From an uncultured Bacteroidales bacterium (GTDB taxonomy: Bacteria > Bacteroidota > Bacteroidia > Bacteroidales > UBA932): 35,592 nt of DNA. Under the pieces are notes generated by a model that worked only from the letters and a program-made list of their open reading frames with translations, was not told the DNA's origin and searched no databases. Shown in pieces: positions 7,216-14,921 of the stretch. The stretch spans positions 1 to 35,592 of the forward strand of contig CAJUEK010000019.1 in NCBI GenBank assembly GCA_910585445.1, given 5' to 3'. Made by a program: the position numbers and the translations under genes. Positions within the stretch are counted from its first letter, which is position 1; each line of letters opens with the position of its first letter.

Positions 7216-8226
7216 ATGAGAATCAGACTTATGATTATGATGCTCGGAGCAGTCCTCATGACTGCCCCGGGCATTTTTTGTTATTCGCAGCCAAACTGCA
7301 AACTGAGGCCTTCACAGACGCTGCAGCTGTATCCGGACGGCCAGGAATCCGACAAAGGACTTGAAGGGGCATCCGGCCCTTGCACATCAAACGGTTTCAC
7401 CAACCCGGAGACAACAAGCAAGGAGGGAAACATATCCTATATTTCCGACAAGGCGCGAATAGATCTCTATTTCCCTAAGAAACCGAACGGACAGATGGCA
7501 ATAGTCTGTCCCGGCGGCGGATATTGGATTGTATCATCCTGGAATGAAGGAACTTATGTCGCGGACTGGCTGACATCGCAAGGCATCACTGCATGCGTTG
7601 TGAAATACAGACTGCCGAACGGGCATCACGAGATTCCCCTCACTGACGTTCAGAATGCCTTCAGGTACTGCCGTAGCCATGCCGCGGAATGGGGAATCAG
7701 CCAGATAGGCGTCATGGGATTCTCCGCCGGAGGACATCTTGCCGCAAGCGCAAGCACTCTCTATACGGACGAAATCACAAGGCCGGACTTCTCCGTGCTC
7801 ATATATCCCGTCATCTCTCTTGAAAAGGACATGACCCATATGGGAACCCGGGAGAATCTCCTCGGCCCGGACAAGATGTGGGACGACACGGACAGGAAAG
7901 TTGACGAATACTTCGAGGCTCAGGACAGGCATGAGGAACTGATACTCCACTACTCACTTGAAAACCAGGTGACGGAGGACACTCCTCCCACTTTCATCGC
8001 GCACTGCACGGACGACACTACAGTGCCGGTGGAAAACAGCCTGCGATACTACAGGAGATTGACCTGCAATGGGGTTTCCGCAGAAATGCACATCTACCCC
8101 AGCGGAGGCCACGGCTGGGGATTTTCTTCAGAGAAATTCATAGGAAAAGGGAATGACCGCCTTGCCTATTGCCGCAAGGAGTTTGAGACCTCACTGGGCC
8201 GCTGGTTCGAAAGCCTCAGGAAATGA
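7216..8226 (+). CDS. Secreted alpha/beta-hydrolase esterase
   Basis: This is a 336-residue serine hydrolase of the BD-FAE/acetyl-xylan-esterase-like group, probably deacetylating or de-esterifying polysaccharide side chains outside the cytoplasm. Residues 1-24 look like a signal peptide (MRIRLMIMMLGAVL, then FCYSQ). The oxyanion motif PGGGYW lies at 99-104, the nucleophile elbow GFSAGGH places Ser170, the acid is Asp266 or Asp267 in HCTDDTTVP, and His299 is in GGHGWG. The frame is open much further upstream inside the PFOR gene, but ATG 7216 gives the signal peptide and sits 8 bases after the PFOR stop, so I use it. Its 3' end overlaps the convergent LysR gene by 11 bases. The exact substrate cannot be read from the sequence. 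Its link with the xylose operon 16 kb away is only thematic. Confidence 0.85.
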   Translation: MRIRLMIMMLGAVLMTAPGIFCYSQPNCKLRPSQTLQLYPDGQESDKGLEGASGPCTSNGFTNPETTSKEGNISYISDKARIDLYFPKKPNGQMAIVCPGGGYWIVSSWNEGTYVADWLTSQGITACVVKYRLPNGHHEIPLTDVQNAFRYCRSHAAEWGISQIGVMGFSAGGHLAASASTLYTDEITRPDFSVLIYPVISLEKDMTHMGTRENLLGPDKMWDDTDRKVDEYFEAQDRHEELILHYSLENQVTEDTPPTFIAHCTDDTTVPVENSLRYYRRLTCNGVSAEMHIYPSGGHGWGFSSEKFIGKGNDRLAYCRKEFETSLGRWFESLRK

Positions 8227-8824
8227 GGCATTCCCTCAGCAGCCTGCAAAGCCTTGTACATGAAAAGGCCGGAGAAGGCTCAAACACGACATCATAATAT
8301 GAAGTAGTCTCACGGGTGGCCGGCAGGTCACCCGTTTTAATTGCAGAAGGACGCGAGACTGAAACCCGCACCCTCGCAAGCGTATCTTCCGGCACAATCA
8401 GCTGCAATCCCGTGGCCGGCCGCAGAAAAATGCGCACATCTGCATCCCCGAACATGCACCGCACAAAAGACACTTCCGGATGCACCTTTACGAAAGCATC
8501 AAGAGCCGGAGCGGCCATATTCGAATAGATTTCCTCAGAAACTGAAATCTTCACCTCCGAATGCGGAAGAGAGCCGAAAAAGTCCACGGCACGGGAATAC
8601 TCCTCCAATATCCTTTCTGCATGAGACAGGAACACTTGCCCGGCATCCGTAAGCAGTACCTCACCGCGGCGCCTCTCGAAAAGCTTTGTTCCGAGCTGCT
8701 TTTCAAGCTCGGCAACATTCTGGCTCACAGCCGGCTGAGATATGAAAAGGGCAGCCGCGGCCCTGGTAAAACTCTTCTCCCGGGCCACCTCCACGAATAC
8801 CTTAAGCTTGAAATCCTCCAACAT
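8216..8824 (-). CDS. Short LysR-family transcriptional regulator
   Basis: The first 60 residues are a typical LysR winged helix-turn-helix (SFTRAAAALFISQPAVSQNV followed by LEKQLGTKLFERRRG). The protein is only 202 residues, against about 290-310 for the family. After the linker helix (HAERILEEYSRAV) only about 115 residues of the effector-binding region remain, which looks like the first lobe plus a return strand, with the second lobe missing. Either this is a compact subfamily or a deletion derivative. The frame continues upstream to 8935, but the LysR-like start is MLEDFKLKVF at 8824, just after a TAAGTTTG promoter element. It is divergent from the M16 protease gene and converges on the esterase gene, whose last 11 bases it overlaps. 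LysR regulators often control a divergent neighbour, so the protease is a candidate target. Confidence 0.8.
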   Translation of the reverse strand: MLEDFKLKVFVEVAREKSFTRAAAALFISQPAVSQNVAELEKQLGTKLFERRRGEVLLTDAGQVFLSHAERILEEYSRAVDFFGSLPHSEVKISVSEEIYSNMAAPALDAFVKVHPEVSFVRCMFGDADVRIFLRPATGLQLIVPEDTLARVRVSVSRPSAIKTGDLPATRETTSYYDVVFEPSPAFSCTRLCRLLRECLIS

Positions 8825-8832
8825 TGCACTTC

Positions 8833-8853
8833 GTTTGTAATCGTGCAAACTTA
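8833..8853 (-). promoter_or_regulatory. LysR gene promoter with overlapping dyad
   Basis: On the minus strand TAAGTTTG (plus 8846-8853) matches TAnnTTTG. A dyad GTTTG-N8-CAAAC (8833-8850) overlaps it and contains a T-N11-A spacing of the LysR-box type. This would suit negative autoregulation by the LysR protein. Confidence 0.5.
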
Positions 8854-8939
8854 CGCATAATCCGCGAAATCTCATACCCCGGTGCGGAAATTCATCAGTA
8901 CAAAAGCCTTCCCATCTGAATATTAACAAGTCCAAACCT

Positions 8940-8968
8940 TTGATTTATGATTTTTTCAAGTAACTTTG
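8940..8968 (+). promoter_or_regulatory. Promoter of the M16 protease gene
   Basis: TTG at 8940-8942 and TAACTTTG at 8961-8968 are separated by 18 bases and match both conserved promoter parts. The leader is about 66 bases. Divergent from the LysR promoter. Confidence 0.75.
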
Positions 8969-9039
8969 TAGTCTATGTCCATGGTTCAGCGTCCAATATG
9001 AACTGAAAACATTTAAAACGAACATAAACCATTTTTATT

Positions 9040-11838
9040 ATGAAACGTTTATTCATTTTGATCGCGGCTGTATTTGCCGCGGCGTCTGTTTACGGTCAGA
9101 CACCGCTTCCGAACGATCCTGCTGTAAAGACAGGAAAGCTCGAGAACGGAATGACCTACTACATCCGCCACAACGACAAGCCCGCACAGAGGGCAGAATT
9201 CTATCTTGCCTCTGACGTTGGAGCATTCCAGGAGGAAGACCACCAGGACGGACTCGCCCACTTCCTCGAGCACATGTGCTTCAACGGCACAAAGAACTTC
9301 CCTGACAAGGCAATGCTCAACTGGCTCCAGAGCATCGGAGCCGAATTCGGAAGGAACATCAACGCATCTACCGGATTCGAGCAGACACAATACATGCTCA
9401 ACAACATCCCTATCGCAAGAGAGAGCATCATCGACTCATGCCTGCTCGTTCTTCATGACTGGTCACACTTCGTGACATGCGACCCTGCGGAAATCGACGC
9501 TGAGAGAGGAGTCATCCTTGAAGAAAGAAGAACAAGAAGGAACGCAGGCTGGAGGATGTTCGAAAAGGCTCTTCCTTATTATTATGGTGACACACCTTAT
9601 GCAAAGAGAACGCTCATCGGAGGAGAGGAGCAGCTCAAGACATTCTCTCCTGAAAGCCTCACATCTTTCTATCACACATGGTACCGTCCTGACATGCAGG
9701 CGGTAGTTGTAGTGGGAGACGTCGATGTTGACAAGGTAGAGGCAAAGATAAAGGACATTTTCAGCGACATCCCTGCCGCAGAGAACCCTAAGGCCAAAGT
9801 CGTGCACGCCCTTCCTCAGAATGCAGAGCCTGTGATTGCAATCATTACCGACCCAGAGGCAACTTCTTCAAGCATAGAGGTCCTCTGGAAGAGCGAGCCT
9901 ATGCCGAAGGAAATGGGCAATACCGACATTGCTTTCATGATGGACATAATCAAGTCATATATCGGTCTGATAATGTCCGAGAGATTCAACGACATCACCG
10001 CCAGGCCTGAAGCACCGTTCCTCGGAGCAAGCTTCGGCATCGGAAGACTTTGCGCAGCCTCTGACGCAGCCATGGGAAATGTCGTATTCAAGGACGGGGA
10101 AGCCATCAGCGCCTTCACGGCTTTCATGACCGAACTTGAGAAAATGAAGAGGTTCGGTTTCACTGAAGGTGAGGCACAGAGGGCCAAGGACAAGATAATC
10201 AGCTCATTCGAAAAAGCTGCGGAAGCGGCTCCTACTCGCAAGAACGCGGATTTCGTCAGGCCAATCCTCAACTCATTCCATTTCAATGAGCTTAACATGG
10301 ACCCTGCCCAGGAGCTTCAGCTTGCCCAGATGATATGCAGCCAGTTCAACGCCCAGGTACTCAGCCAGGTCGCCGCCTCTGTAATCACTGACGAGAACAT
10401 GATTGTCCTTTACAACGGTCCAGAGAAAGAGGGGCTTGCAAATCCTACGGAAGAGGAAATCGCGAATGTGCTCTCTGCTGTGAAGAACACTGAAATCGAA
10501 GCTAACGCGGAGGAAGACATCAACGAGCCTCTCATCGGCAAGACGCTCAAAGGCTCGAAAGTAAAGACAACCGCTGAGGGCATCTACGGCTCTACAGTGT
10601 GGACACTCAAAAACGGTGTCAAAGTAATTGTTCTCCCGACCCAGTACAAGCAGGACGAGGTAATCTTCCAGCTCACAATGAACGGCGGAACTACTCTTAT
10701 CCCGACTGAAGACATGCCTTCTTTCGAAGATAATATCTGGGCGTTGTATCAGAGCAATACAGGAGTATCGAAATTCCCTGCCACTACCCTTTCCAAGATG
10801 CTTGCAGGCAAAATGGTTTCAGTGGACCCTTACATAAGCGAAATCCGTCACGGAATCAGCGGAAGATCAACTCCTAAGGACATAGAGACCGCTCTCCAGC
10901 TCATGTACCTCTATTTTGCAGAGCCTCGTTTTGACAATGACGAGTACATGACCGGAATCAAGCAGATTGAGGCAGTTCTCCCTAACCTTGTCAACAACCC
11001 TCAGTTCCAGTTCCAGTGCGAAATGCAGAAGACCCTCTACGGTGGCAACGAGAGAGCGGTTGAGCTGAATGACGAAACGCTTGAAAAGGCAAATCTCGCC
11101 ACTATCGAAAGGGTTTACCGTGACATTCTCTTCAAAGATGCCGCAGGTGCAGTTCTCACAATCATAGGAAATGTTGACCTGGCAACCCTCAAGCCGCTTG
11201 TGGAGAAATATGCAGGCTCCCTGCCTAAAGGACGCAATGCATCGGAAGCGAACCTTGAGAACATCACTCCGATTGTCAAGGGAGAGGTAAGCAATGAGGT
11301 GAAAGTAGCGATGCAGACTCCTAAGTCCAGCGTCCTGCAGGTATATACCGCTTACATGCCGGTTGATGTCAAGACTAAAGTGACACTTGAGGCTGCAAAC
11401 TATATCCTTGACATGCTCTATACAAAGACAATCCGCGAGCAGGAAGGCGGCACATATGGCGTAAGTTCATCTATGGGCGCACAGAAAGAGCCGGAGAACA
11501 GGATTATGGTGCAGGTTTACTTCGACACCAACCCGGAGTCTGCGGAGCGACTCGGAGGACTTGCTGTGAAACACTTCAAGGAGCTGGCACAGAACGGCCC
11601 TACCAAGGAAGAAGTCACAATGGCAAAGGAGAATCTCAAGAAGAACATCCCTGAGTCAAGAATCAAGAACGGTTACTGGAGCCAGGCCATCAACTACAAC
11701 CTGCGCTACGGAGTTGACTATGACGCAGCATACGAGGCAGCAGTGGAGTCAGTTACAGCAGAGGACATCAAGACTGTCCTTCAGGCCGTAATCGCACAGG
11801 ACAATTTCATACAGATGACCCTTGTTCCTAAGGAATAA
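9040..11838 (+). CDS. Secreted M16 (insulinase/pitrilysin) zinc metalloprotease
   Basis: This 932-residue two-half M16 peptidase begins with a signal peptide (MKRLFILIAAVFAAASVYG, cleavage near residue 20). The inverted zinc motif HFLEH sits at residues 74-78, and the third ligand is Glu155 in DAERGVILEE, 77 residues after His78 as in pitrilysin. The N-terminal half is therefore catalytically complete. The C-terminal half (from about 520) repeats the fold, lacks a zinc motif, and carries the family's late substrate-binding segment GGTYGVSSSM. Such enzymes close around and degrade peptides in the periplasm or at the surface. The length suits a Bacteroidales 'pitrilysin-like' clam-shell enzyme. 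It has its own promoter and a strong terminator, so it is monocistronic. Its closest regulatory neighbour is the divergent LysR gene. Confidence 0.93.
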   Translation: MKRLFILIAAVFAAASVYGQTPLPNDPAVKTGKLENGMTYYIRHNDKPAQRAEFYLASDVGAFQEEDHQDGLAHFLEHMCFNGTKNFPDKAMLNWLQSIGAEFGRNINASTGFEQTQYMLNNIPIARESIIDSCLLVLHDWSHFVTCDPAEIDAERGVILEERRTRRNAGWRMFEKALPYYYGDTPYAKRTLIGGEEQLKTFSPESLTSFYHTWYRPDMQAVVVVGDVDVDKVEAKIKDIFSDIPAAENPKAKVVHALPQNAEPVIAIITDPEATSSSIEVLWKSEPMPKEMGNTDIAFMMDIIKSYIGLIMSERFNDITARPEAPFLGASFGIGRLCAASDAAMGNVVFKDGEAISAFTAFMTELEKMKRFGFTEGEAQRAKDKIISSFEKAAEAAPTRKNADFVRPILNSFHFNELNMDPAQELQLAQMICSQFNAQVLSQVAASVITDENMIVLYNGPEKEGLANPTEEEIANVLSAVKNTEIEANAEEDINEPLIGKTLKGSKVKTTAEGIYGSTVWTLKNGVKVIVLPTQYKQDEVIFQLTMNGGTTLIPTEDMPSFEDNIWALYQSNTGVSKFPATTLSKMLAGKMVSVDPYISEIRHGISGRSTPKDIETALQLMYLYFAEPRFDNDEYMTGIKQIEAVLPNLVNNPQFQFQCEMQKTLYGGNERAVELNDETLEKANLATIERVYRDILFKDAAGAVLTIIGNVDLATLKPLVEKYAGSLPKGRNASEANLENITPIVKGEVSNEVKVAMQTPKSSVLQVYTAYMPVDVKTKVTLEAANYILDMLYTKTIREQEGGTYGVSSSMGAQKEPENRIMVQVYFDTNPESAERLGGLAVKHFKELAQNGPTKEEVTMAKENLKKNIPESRIKNGYWSQAINYNLRYGVDYDAAYEAAVESVTAEDIKTVLQAVIAQDNFIQMTLVPKE

Positions 11839-11861
11839 GCCCGTACATCAATAGAATCCGT

Positions 11862-11897
11862 AAAGAGGGTGAATTTAAGTTATAATTCACCCTCTTT
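11862..11897. terminator. Terminator after the M16 gene
   Basis: A 14-bp perfect stem (AAAGAGGGTGAATT with its complement at 11884-11897) has an 8-base loop and is followed by GTTATTTT. A run of A lies before it, so it may also help end the minus-strand AAA+ gene at 11956. Confidence 0.85.
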
Positions 11898-11955
11898 GTT
11901 ATTTTAGATTTTCAATCTACGGTAAACTCTACCTCGGCATAGTCAAAAACAAGTT

Positions 11956-13122
11956 TTAATAGTCAAACCCGAAATGCCAGAGAGGTATCGTATTGCCGGA
12001 AGCGAACTCGATGTCATCTTTGACGACAAAGGCATTCGTAATCCCTTCGATCTGTTTTTTCCCTTTCTTGCGCCCGCCGACCTCGAAAGTATAGCCGTCG
12101 ATCATAAAATCGGAAACGGAAGAGGTGATGACATCGTGATTGACCCGCATTTGATTGAAAAAGAATGTTTCCCGAATATTCCCGATTTCGGATTTATCCC
12201 CTCCGAGATTATAAATGAGGTTTGTATTGTCCAGATAAATCTTGTCCACCTTACCCAGCCCCCGAATCCCACCGGTATCATCCCGAAGCTGAGCGATAAG
12301 TCCCGCCTCCTCGATATAGAGACAATAATCGGCTACACTGTTCCGGCTCACGTTAAGCGCCGTGGCAATGTTGCTGATATTGGGCTTGAAGGGTACACTT
12401 TTGGCTATGATGGCCAGCAATTGTTTCAATTTCCGTCCTGTGGAGACATTCATGCCTGCATATTGCGGTATATCCGATTCAAGAGCGAGATTCACGATCT
12501 GCTGAATGTGTATGCCATTATTCTCCGGCGAAAACGGATAATATCCCTGTCTGAGATAATCGGGGAAAAATTGAAGCGGATGGAACTGCGGCGGAATCTC
12601 CACTTTGCGTTGCAGGACATCATCCAGCGTATATACGGGAAACTTCACATCATGGAAAAACAGCAGGTACTCCCGGAACGACAGCCCTTGCATGTGGTAC
12701 ATGACTGCACGGCGGCTTAAATCCGCAACGCCTTTGTTGATGTCGAGTACTGACGAACCCGTGAATACAACTTGCAATTCGGGATGATAGTCGTATATGA
12801 GTTTCAACTCCTTCGACCAGTCTTTGTACCGGTGAATCTCATCAATGAAAAGGTGTTTGCCTCCATGTTTGACGAAATCGTCGGCCAGCTCCAATAAGCG
12901 ATGGTCGGCAAAGTAGAAATCTTCGGCCGTGACATACAGCGAGGTATCGGTAGAAAGGGTCTCCTTGATGTATTGCAAGACAAGCGTTGTCTTGCCCACA
13001 CCGCGAGGCCCGGTCAATCCGATCATGCGGCTGTTCCAGTTGATGCGGTCGTACATATAGCGGTGGAAATGGGTATCCGTCTCCAGCAACAACTTGTTGC
13101 ATCTGTCATATAATTGATTCAT
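11956..13122 (-). CDS. AAA+ ATPase of the ATP_bind/DUF4143 type
   Basis: This 388-residue P-loop ATPase has Walker A GPRGVGKTT at residues 38-46 and Walker B LFIDEIHR at 91-98. An Arg-containing sensor region (TGSSVLDI) follows near 121-128, then a winged-helix segment with HTH-like NISNIATALNVSRNSV near 248-263. The DUF4143-type C-terminus ends in IDGYTFEVGGRKKGKK, which resembles the D...ExK core of a PD-(D/E)xK nuclease fold. Such ATPases are widespread in Bacteroidales and have no firmly known role. The open frame extends back to 13272, but ATG 13122 (MNQLYDRCNK) is where family similarity begins, and the promoter lies inside the extension. Codon use differs from the neighbours (many CGC Arg and TTG Leu codons), suggesting acquisition by transfer. 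The gene stands alone between terminators. Confidence 0.85.
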   Translation of the reverse strand: MNQLYDRCNKLLLETDTHFHRYMYDRINWNSRMIGLTGPRGVGKTTLVLQYIKETLSTDTSLYVTAEDFYFADHRLLELADDFVKHGGKHLFIDEIHRYKDWSKELKLIYDYHPELQVVFTGSSVLDINKGVADLSRRAVMYHMQGLSFREYLLFFHDVKFPVYTLDDVLQRKVEIPPQFHPLQFFPDYLRQGYYPFSPENNGIHIQQIVNLALESDIPQYAGMNVSTGRKLKQLLAIIAKSVPFKPNISNIATALNVSRNSVADYCLYIEEAGLIAQLRDDTGGIRGLGKVDKIYLDNTNLIYNLGGDKSEIGNIRETFFFNQMRVNHDVITSSVSDFMIDGYTFEVGGRKKGKKQIEGITNAFVVKDDIEFASGNTIPLWHFGFDY

Positions 13123-13217
13123 AATCAAATAATTTCTATTAATATAGCAAAAGTCGAGAGCAGAAGCAAAGCTTGCTTTGATTATGCCGAGACCAAGCGT
13201 ATATATGTCCATCAGGA

Positions 13218-13225
13218 CAAATATA
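13218..13225 (-). promoter_or_regulatory. -7 element of the AAA+ ATPase gene
   Basis: On the minus strand TATATTTG matches TAnnTTTG. Transcription would start near 13211, leaving a leader of about 88 bases that includes a small CAAAGC/GCTTTG hairpin at 13167-13180. Confidence 0.6.
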
Positions 13226-13232
13226 TAAAAAT

Positions 13233-13285
13233 TGCTCATTAATTGAGCAGAAATGCATATAAATTTGCTCAATTAGTGAGCAAAT
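13233..13285. promoter_or_regulatory. Twin palindromic operators
   Basis: Two dyads share the form TGCTCA-N5-TGAGCA. The first is at 13233-13249. The second, at 13263-13285, is extended to nine-base arms (ATTTGCTCA/TGAGCAAAT). Their centres are 33 bp apart, three helical turns, so two bound dimers would lie on the same DNA face. The first dyad covers the -33 region of the ATPase promoter, so repression is the simplest reading. The binding protein is unknown. The ATPase itself, with its winged helix, is one candidate. Confidence 0.75.
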
Positions 13286-13379
13286 TTCATGCATAAATAG
13301 ATGAAAGCGATAACAAACATAGAGACTAAAAAGTCAGAATAACTCTCAGACCTTTTTTCATATCGCCCAGGCAGGGCAC

Positions 13380-13406
13380 AAAAAAACCGGCCTTGAAAAA
13401 GACCGG
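13380..13406 (-). terminator. Terminator of the ferredoxin gene
   Basis: An 8-bp stem (CCGGCCTT/AAGACCGG with one G-T pair) closed by GAAA is followed on the minus strand by seven T residues. It lies 24 bases past the ferredoxin stop. Confidence 0.9.
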
Positions 13407-13430
13407 AATTTTAATCGTATGGCGAAAAGA

Positions 13431-13601
13431 TTACTCGCCTGCCACGATAGCGCCCATAGGGCAAGCATCTGCACAAGTACCGCAGTCAATGCATACGTTA
13501 GGGTCAATCTTATAGATATCGCCCTCTGAAATAGCGCCTGTAGGGCACTCGCCCATGCATGTTCCACATGCAACGCAATCGTCTGTAATTTTGTAAGCCA
13601 T
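13431..13601 (-). CDS. 2[4Fe-4S] ferredoxin
   Basis: This 56-residue clostridial-type ferredoxin has two cluster motifs, CVACGTCMGECP and CIDCGTCADACP, separated by 18 residues. All eight cysteines are present. It is a soluble low-potential electron carrier and the natural acceptor for the PFOR encoded at 3684. The frame is open upstream, but the start at 13601 gives MAYKITDDC, the usual ferredoxin beginning. It has its own promoter (13662-13669) and terminator (13380-13406), so it is monocistronic and probably strongly expressed. The downstream AAA+ ATPase on the same strand is insulated by that terminator. Confidence 0.97.
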   Translation of the reverse strand: MAYKITDDCVACGTCMGECPTGAISEGDIYKIDPNVCIDCGTCADACPMGAIVAGE

Positions 13602-13661
13602 TTTGATATTCTTTAAATTGGTTTGGTTTGCAAATTGTCCGGACAGCCCCGGTACAGTCCG

Positions 13662-13669
13662 CAAATTTA
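13662..13669 (-). promoter_or_regulatory. -7 element of the ferredoxin gene
   Basis: On the minus strand TAAATTTG matches TAnnTTTG. The leader would be about 54 bases. Confidence 0.6.
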
Positions 13670-13763
13670 GTCATTAATTTTAATATTCATAACCGGAACG
13701 TATTTTTCTGACGCAATTGGACTTTTTCCGCATATCATCAAATCACCAATTGATGCTTTTGAG

Positions 13764-13771
13764 TATCTTTG
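13764..13771 (+). promoter_or_regulatory. -7 element of the DUF1573 gene
   Basis: TATCTTTG matches the consensus and lies only 10 bases before the ATG at 13782, so the leader is very short (about 5 bases). If the second in-frame ATG (13791) is used, the leader is about 14 bases. No TTG is seen at the usual distance. Confidence 0.55.
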
Positions 13772-13781
13772 TCCCCTAAAC

Positions 13782-14888
13782 ATGAAAAAGATGAAAACAA
13801 ATACTTATCTGGCAATCCTTGTGGCGCTTATTGCAGGCCTTGCTCCCGCATTTGCCCAGGAAAAGCTCGGCAACGGCCTGGAGATAGACAAGACCGTCCA
13901 CAATTTCGGAGACATCATGCTCGGAAGCGGTCCCGTATCATGCACATTCACACTGACAAACCGCGGAGACAAGCCCGCTGTGATATACAATGTCGTATCC
14001 ACATGCGGTTGCACCGGGGTGAAATGGACAAAAGAGCCGATAAGGCCCGGAATGAGCGGAACAGTGTCCGCCACATATTCCAATGACGAAGGCCCATACC
14101 CTTTCGACAAGAACCTGACAGTATATCTTTCCGACGTGAAAAAACCGCTCATTCTCAAGCTCAGGGGCGTATCACATCAGAAAGAAAAGTCCCTTGAAGA
14201 ACTCTACCCTGTATCTTACGGCCCTCTTGCGCTACGGGAAAGCGAACTCAAATGCGGAAATCTCGAGCAGGGAGGCATGAAAAGCGAGGCCGTAATTGTC
14301 GCCAACCTGTCCCAGAAGCCGATTGACATAAAATTCACAGACATCACGGAAGACCTGGAAATCAAAGTGTCACCCAACCCTATACCGGCACGCGGAACCG
14401 CTGAAATGTCCTTTACGGTAAAGGCATCGAGAGAAAAATGGGGCAAGAACTGGTACTGGGCCACCCCTACAATCAACGGGCAGCCCCGCACAAGTTCCAA
14501 AGGAGACTCCAGGATAGGCATCTGGGCTTTCACAAAAGAGAATTTCAGTTCCTTCAGCGATGCCAGGAAAGCAGCAGGAGCACGCCCGACATTCAAGGAA
14601 AGCACATGGACATTCGGCAATGTCAGGCAGGGTGAGACCATTGACGCGGAATTTACATTCACTAACGACGGAAAAGAACCTTTCTGCATATACAAGGTCG
14701 ATTCTGACGCATGCTGCTGGTCACACAGCACCATTCCGGTTGCGTCACCGGGACAGAAAGTCAGCTTCAGGGTGCATCTGGACACCTCGAAAATGCCAAA
14801 GGGAGAGAGCCTGACCATAGTGACGCTCACCACGAACTCCCCTCTCCGCCCGATAGTCAACCTGTTCATAGCCGGATTCATCCAGTAG
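13782..14888 (+). CDS. Exported DUF1573 protein with two Ig-like domains
   Basis: This 368-residue protein has an N-terminal signal peptide (AILVALIAGLAPAFAQ). DUF1573 is an ASH/MSP-like Ig fold common in Bacteroidota envelope proteins. Two copies are visible. One lies at about residues 33-130, with HNFGDI, TNRGDKP and the cysteine pair in STCGCT. The other lies at about 275-368, with WTFGNVRQG, TNDGKEP and a corresponding CC near 311-312. The middle (about 140-260) is a further beta-rich segment. The family has no known catalytic role; a periplasmic or surface scaffold is the usual guess. The gene is 33 bases upstream of the metal exporter and probably shares its transcript, which hints at an envelope or metal-stress link, but that is inference. 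MKKMKTN offers two starts (13782 or 13791). Confidence 0.85.
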   Translation: MKKMKTNTYLAILVALIAGLAPAFAQEKLGNGLEIDKTVHNFGDIMLGSGPVSCTFTLTNRGDKPAVIYNVVSTCGCTGVKWTKEPIRPGMSGTVSATYSNDEGPYPFDKNLTVYLSDVKKPLILKLRGVSHQKEKSLEELYPVSYGPLALRESELKCGNLEQGGMKSEAVIVANLSQKPIDIKFTDITEDLEIKVSPNPIPARGTAEMSFTVKASREKWGKNWYWATPTINGQPRTSSKGDSRIGIWAFTKENFSSFSDARKAAGARPTFKESTWTFGNVRQGETIDAEFTFTNDGKEPFCIYKVDSDACCWSHSTIPVASPGQKVSFRVHLDTSKMPKGESLTIVTLTTNSPLRPIVNLFIAGFIQ

Positions 14889-14921
14889 CCCGCAACTTGA
14901 GGCAGAAACAAATAGAGATTT

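Noticed and set aside
11974..12720. Plus-strand frame of 248 codons
   Set aside because: It lies opposite the AAA+ ATPase, whose Walker motifs are intact.
13123..13272. N-terminal extension of the AAA+ ATPase
   Set aside because: The promoter and the first operator lie inside it, and the family-like sequence begins at 13122.
14889..14921. Manganese (yybP-ykoY) riboswitch before the metal exporter
   Set aside because: Only 33 bases separate it from the upstream gene, too short for that RNA, and no matching fold was seen.
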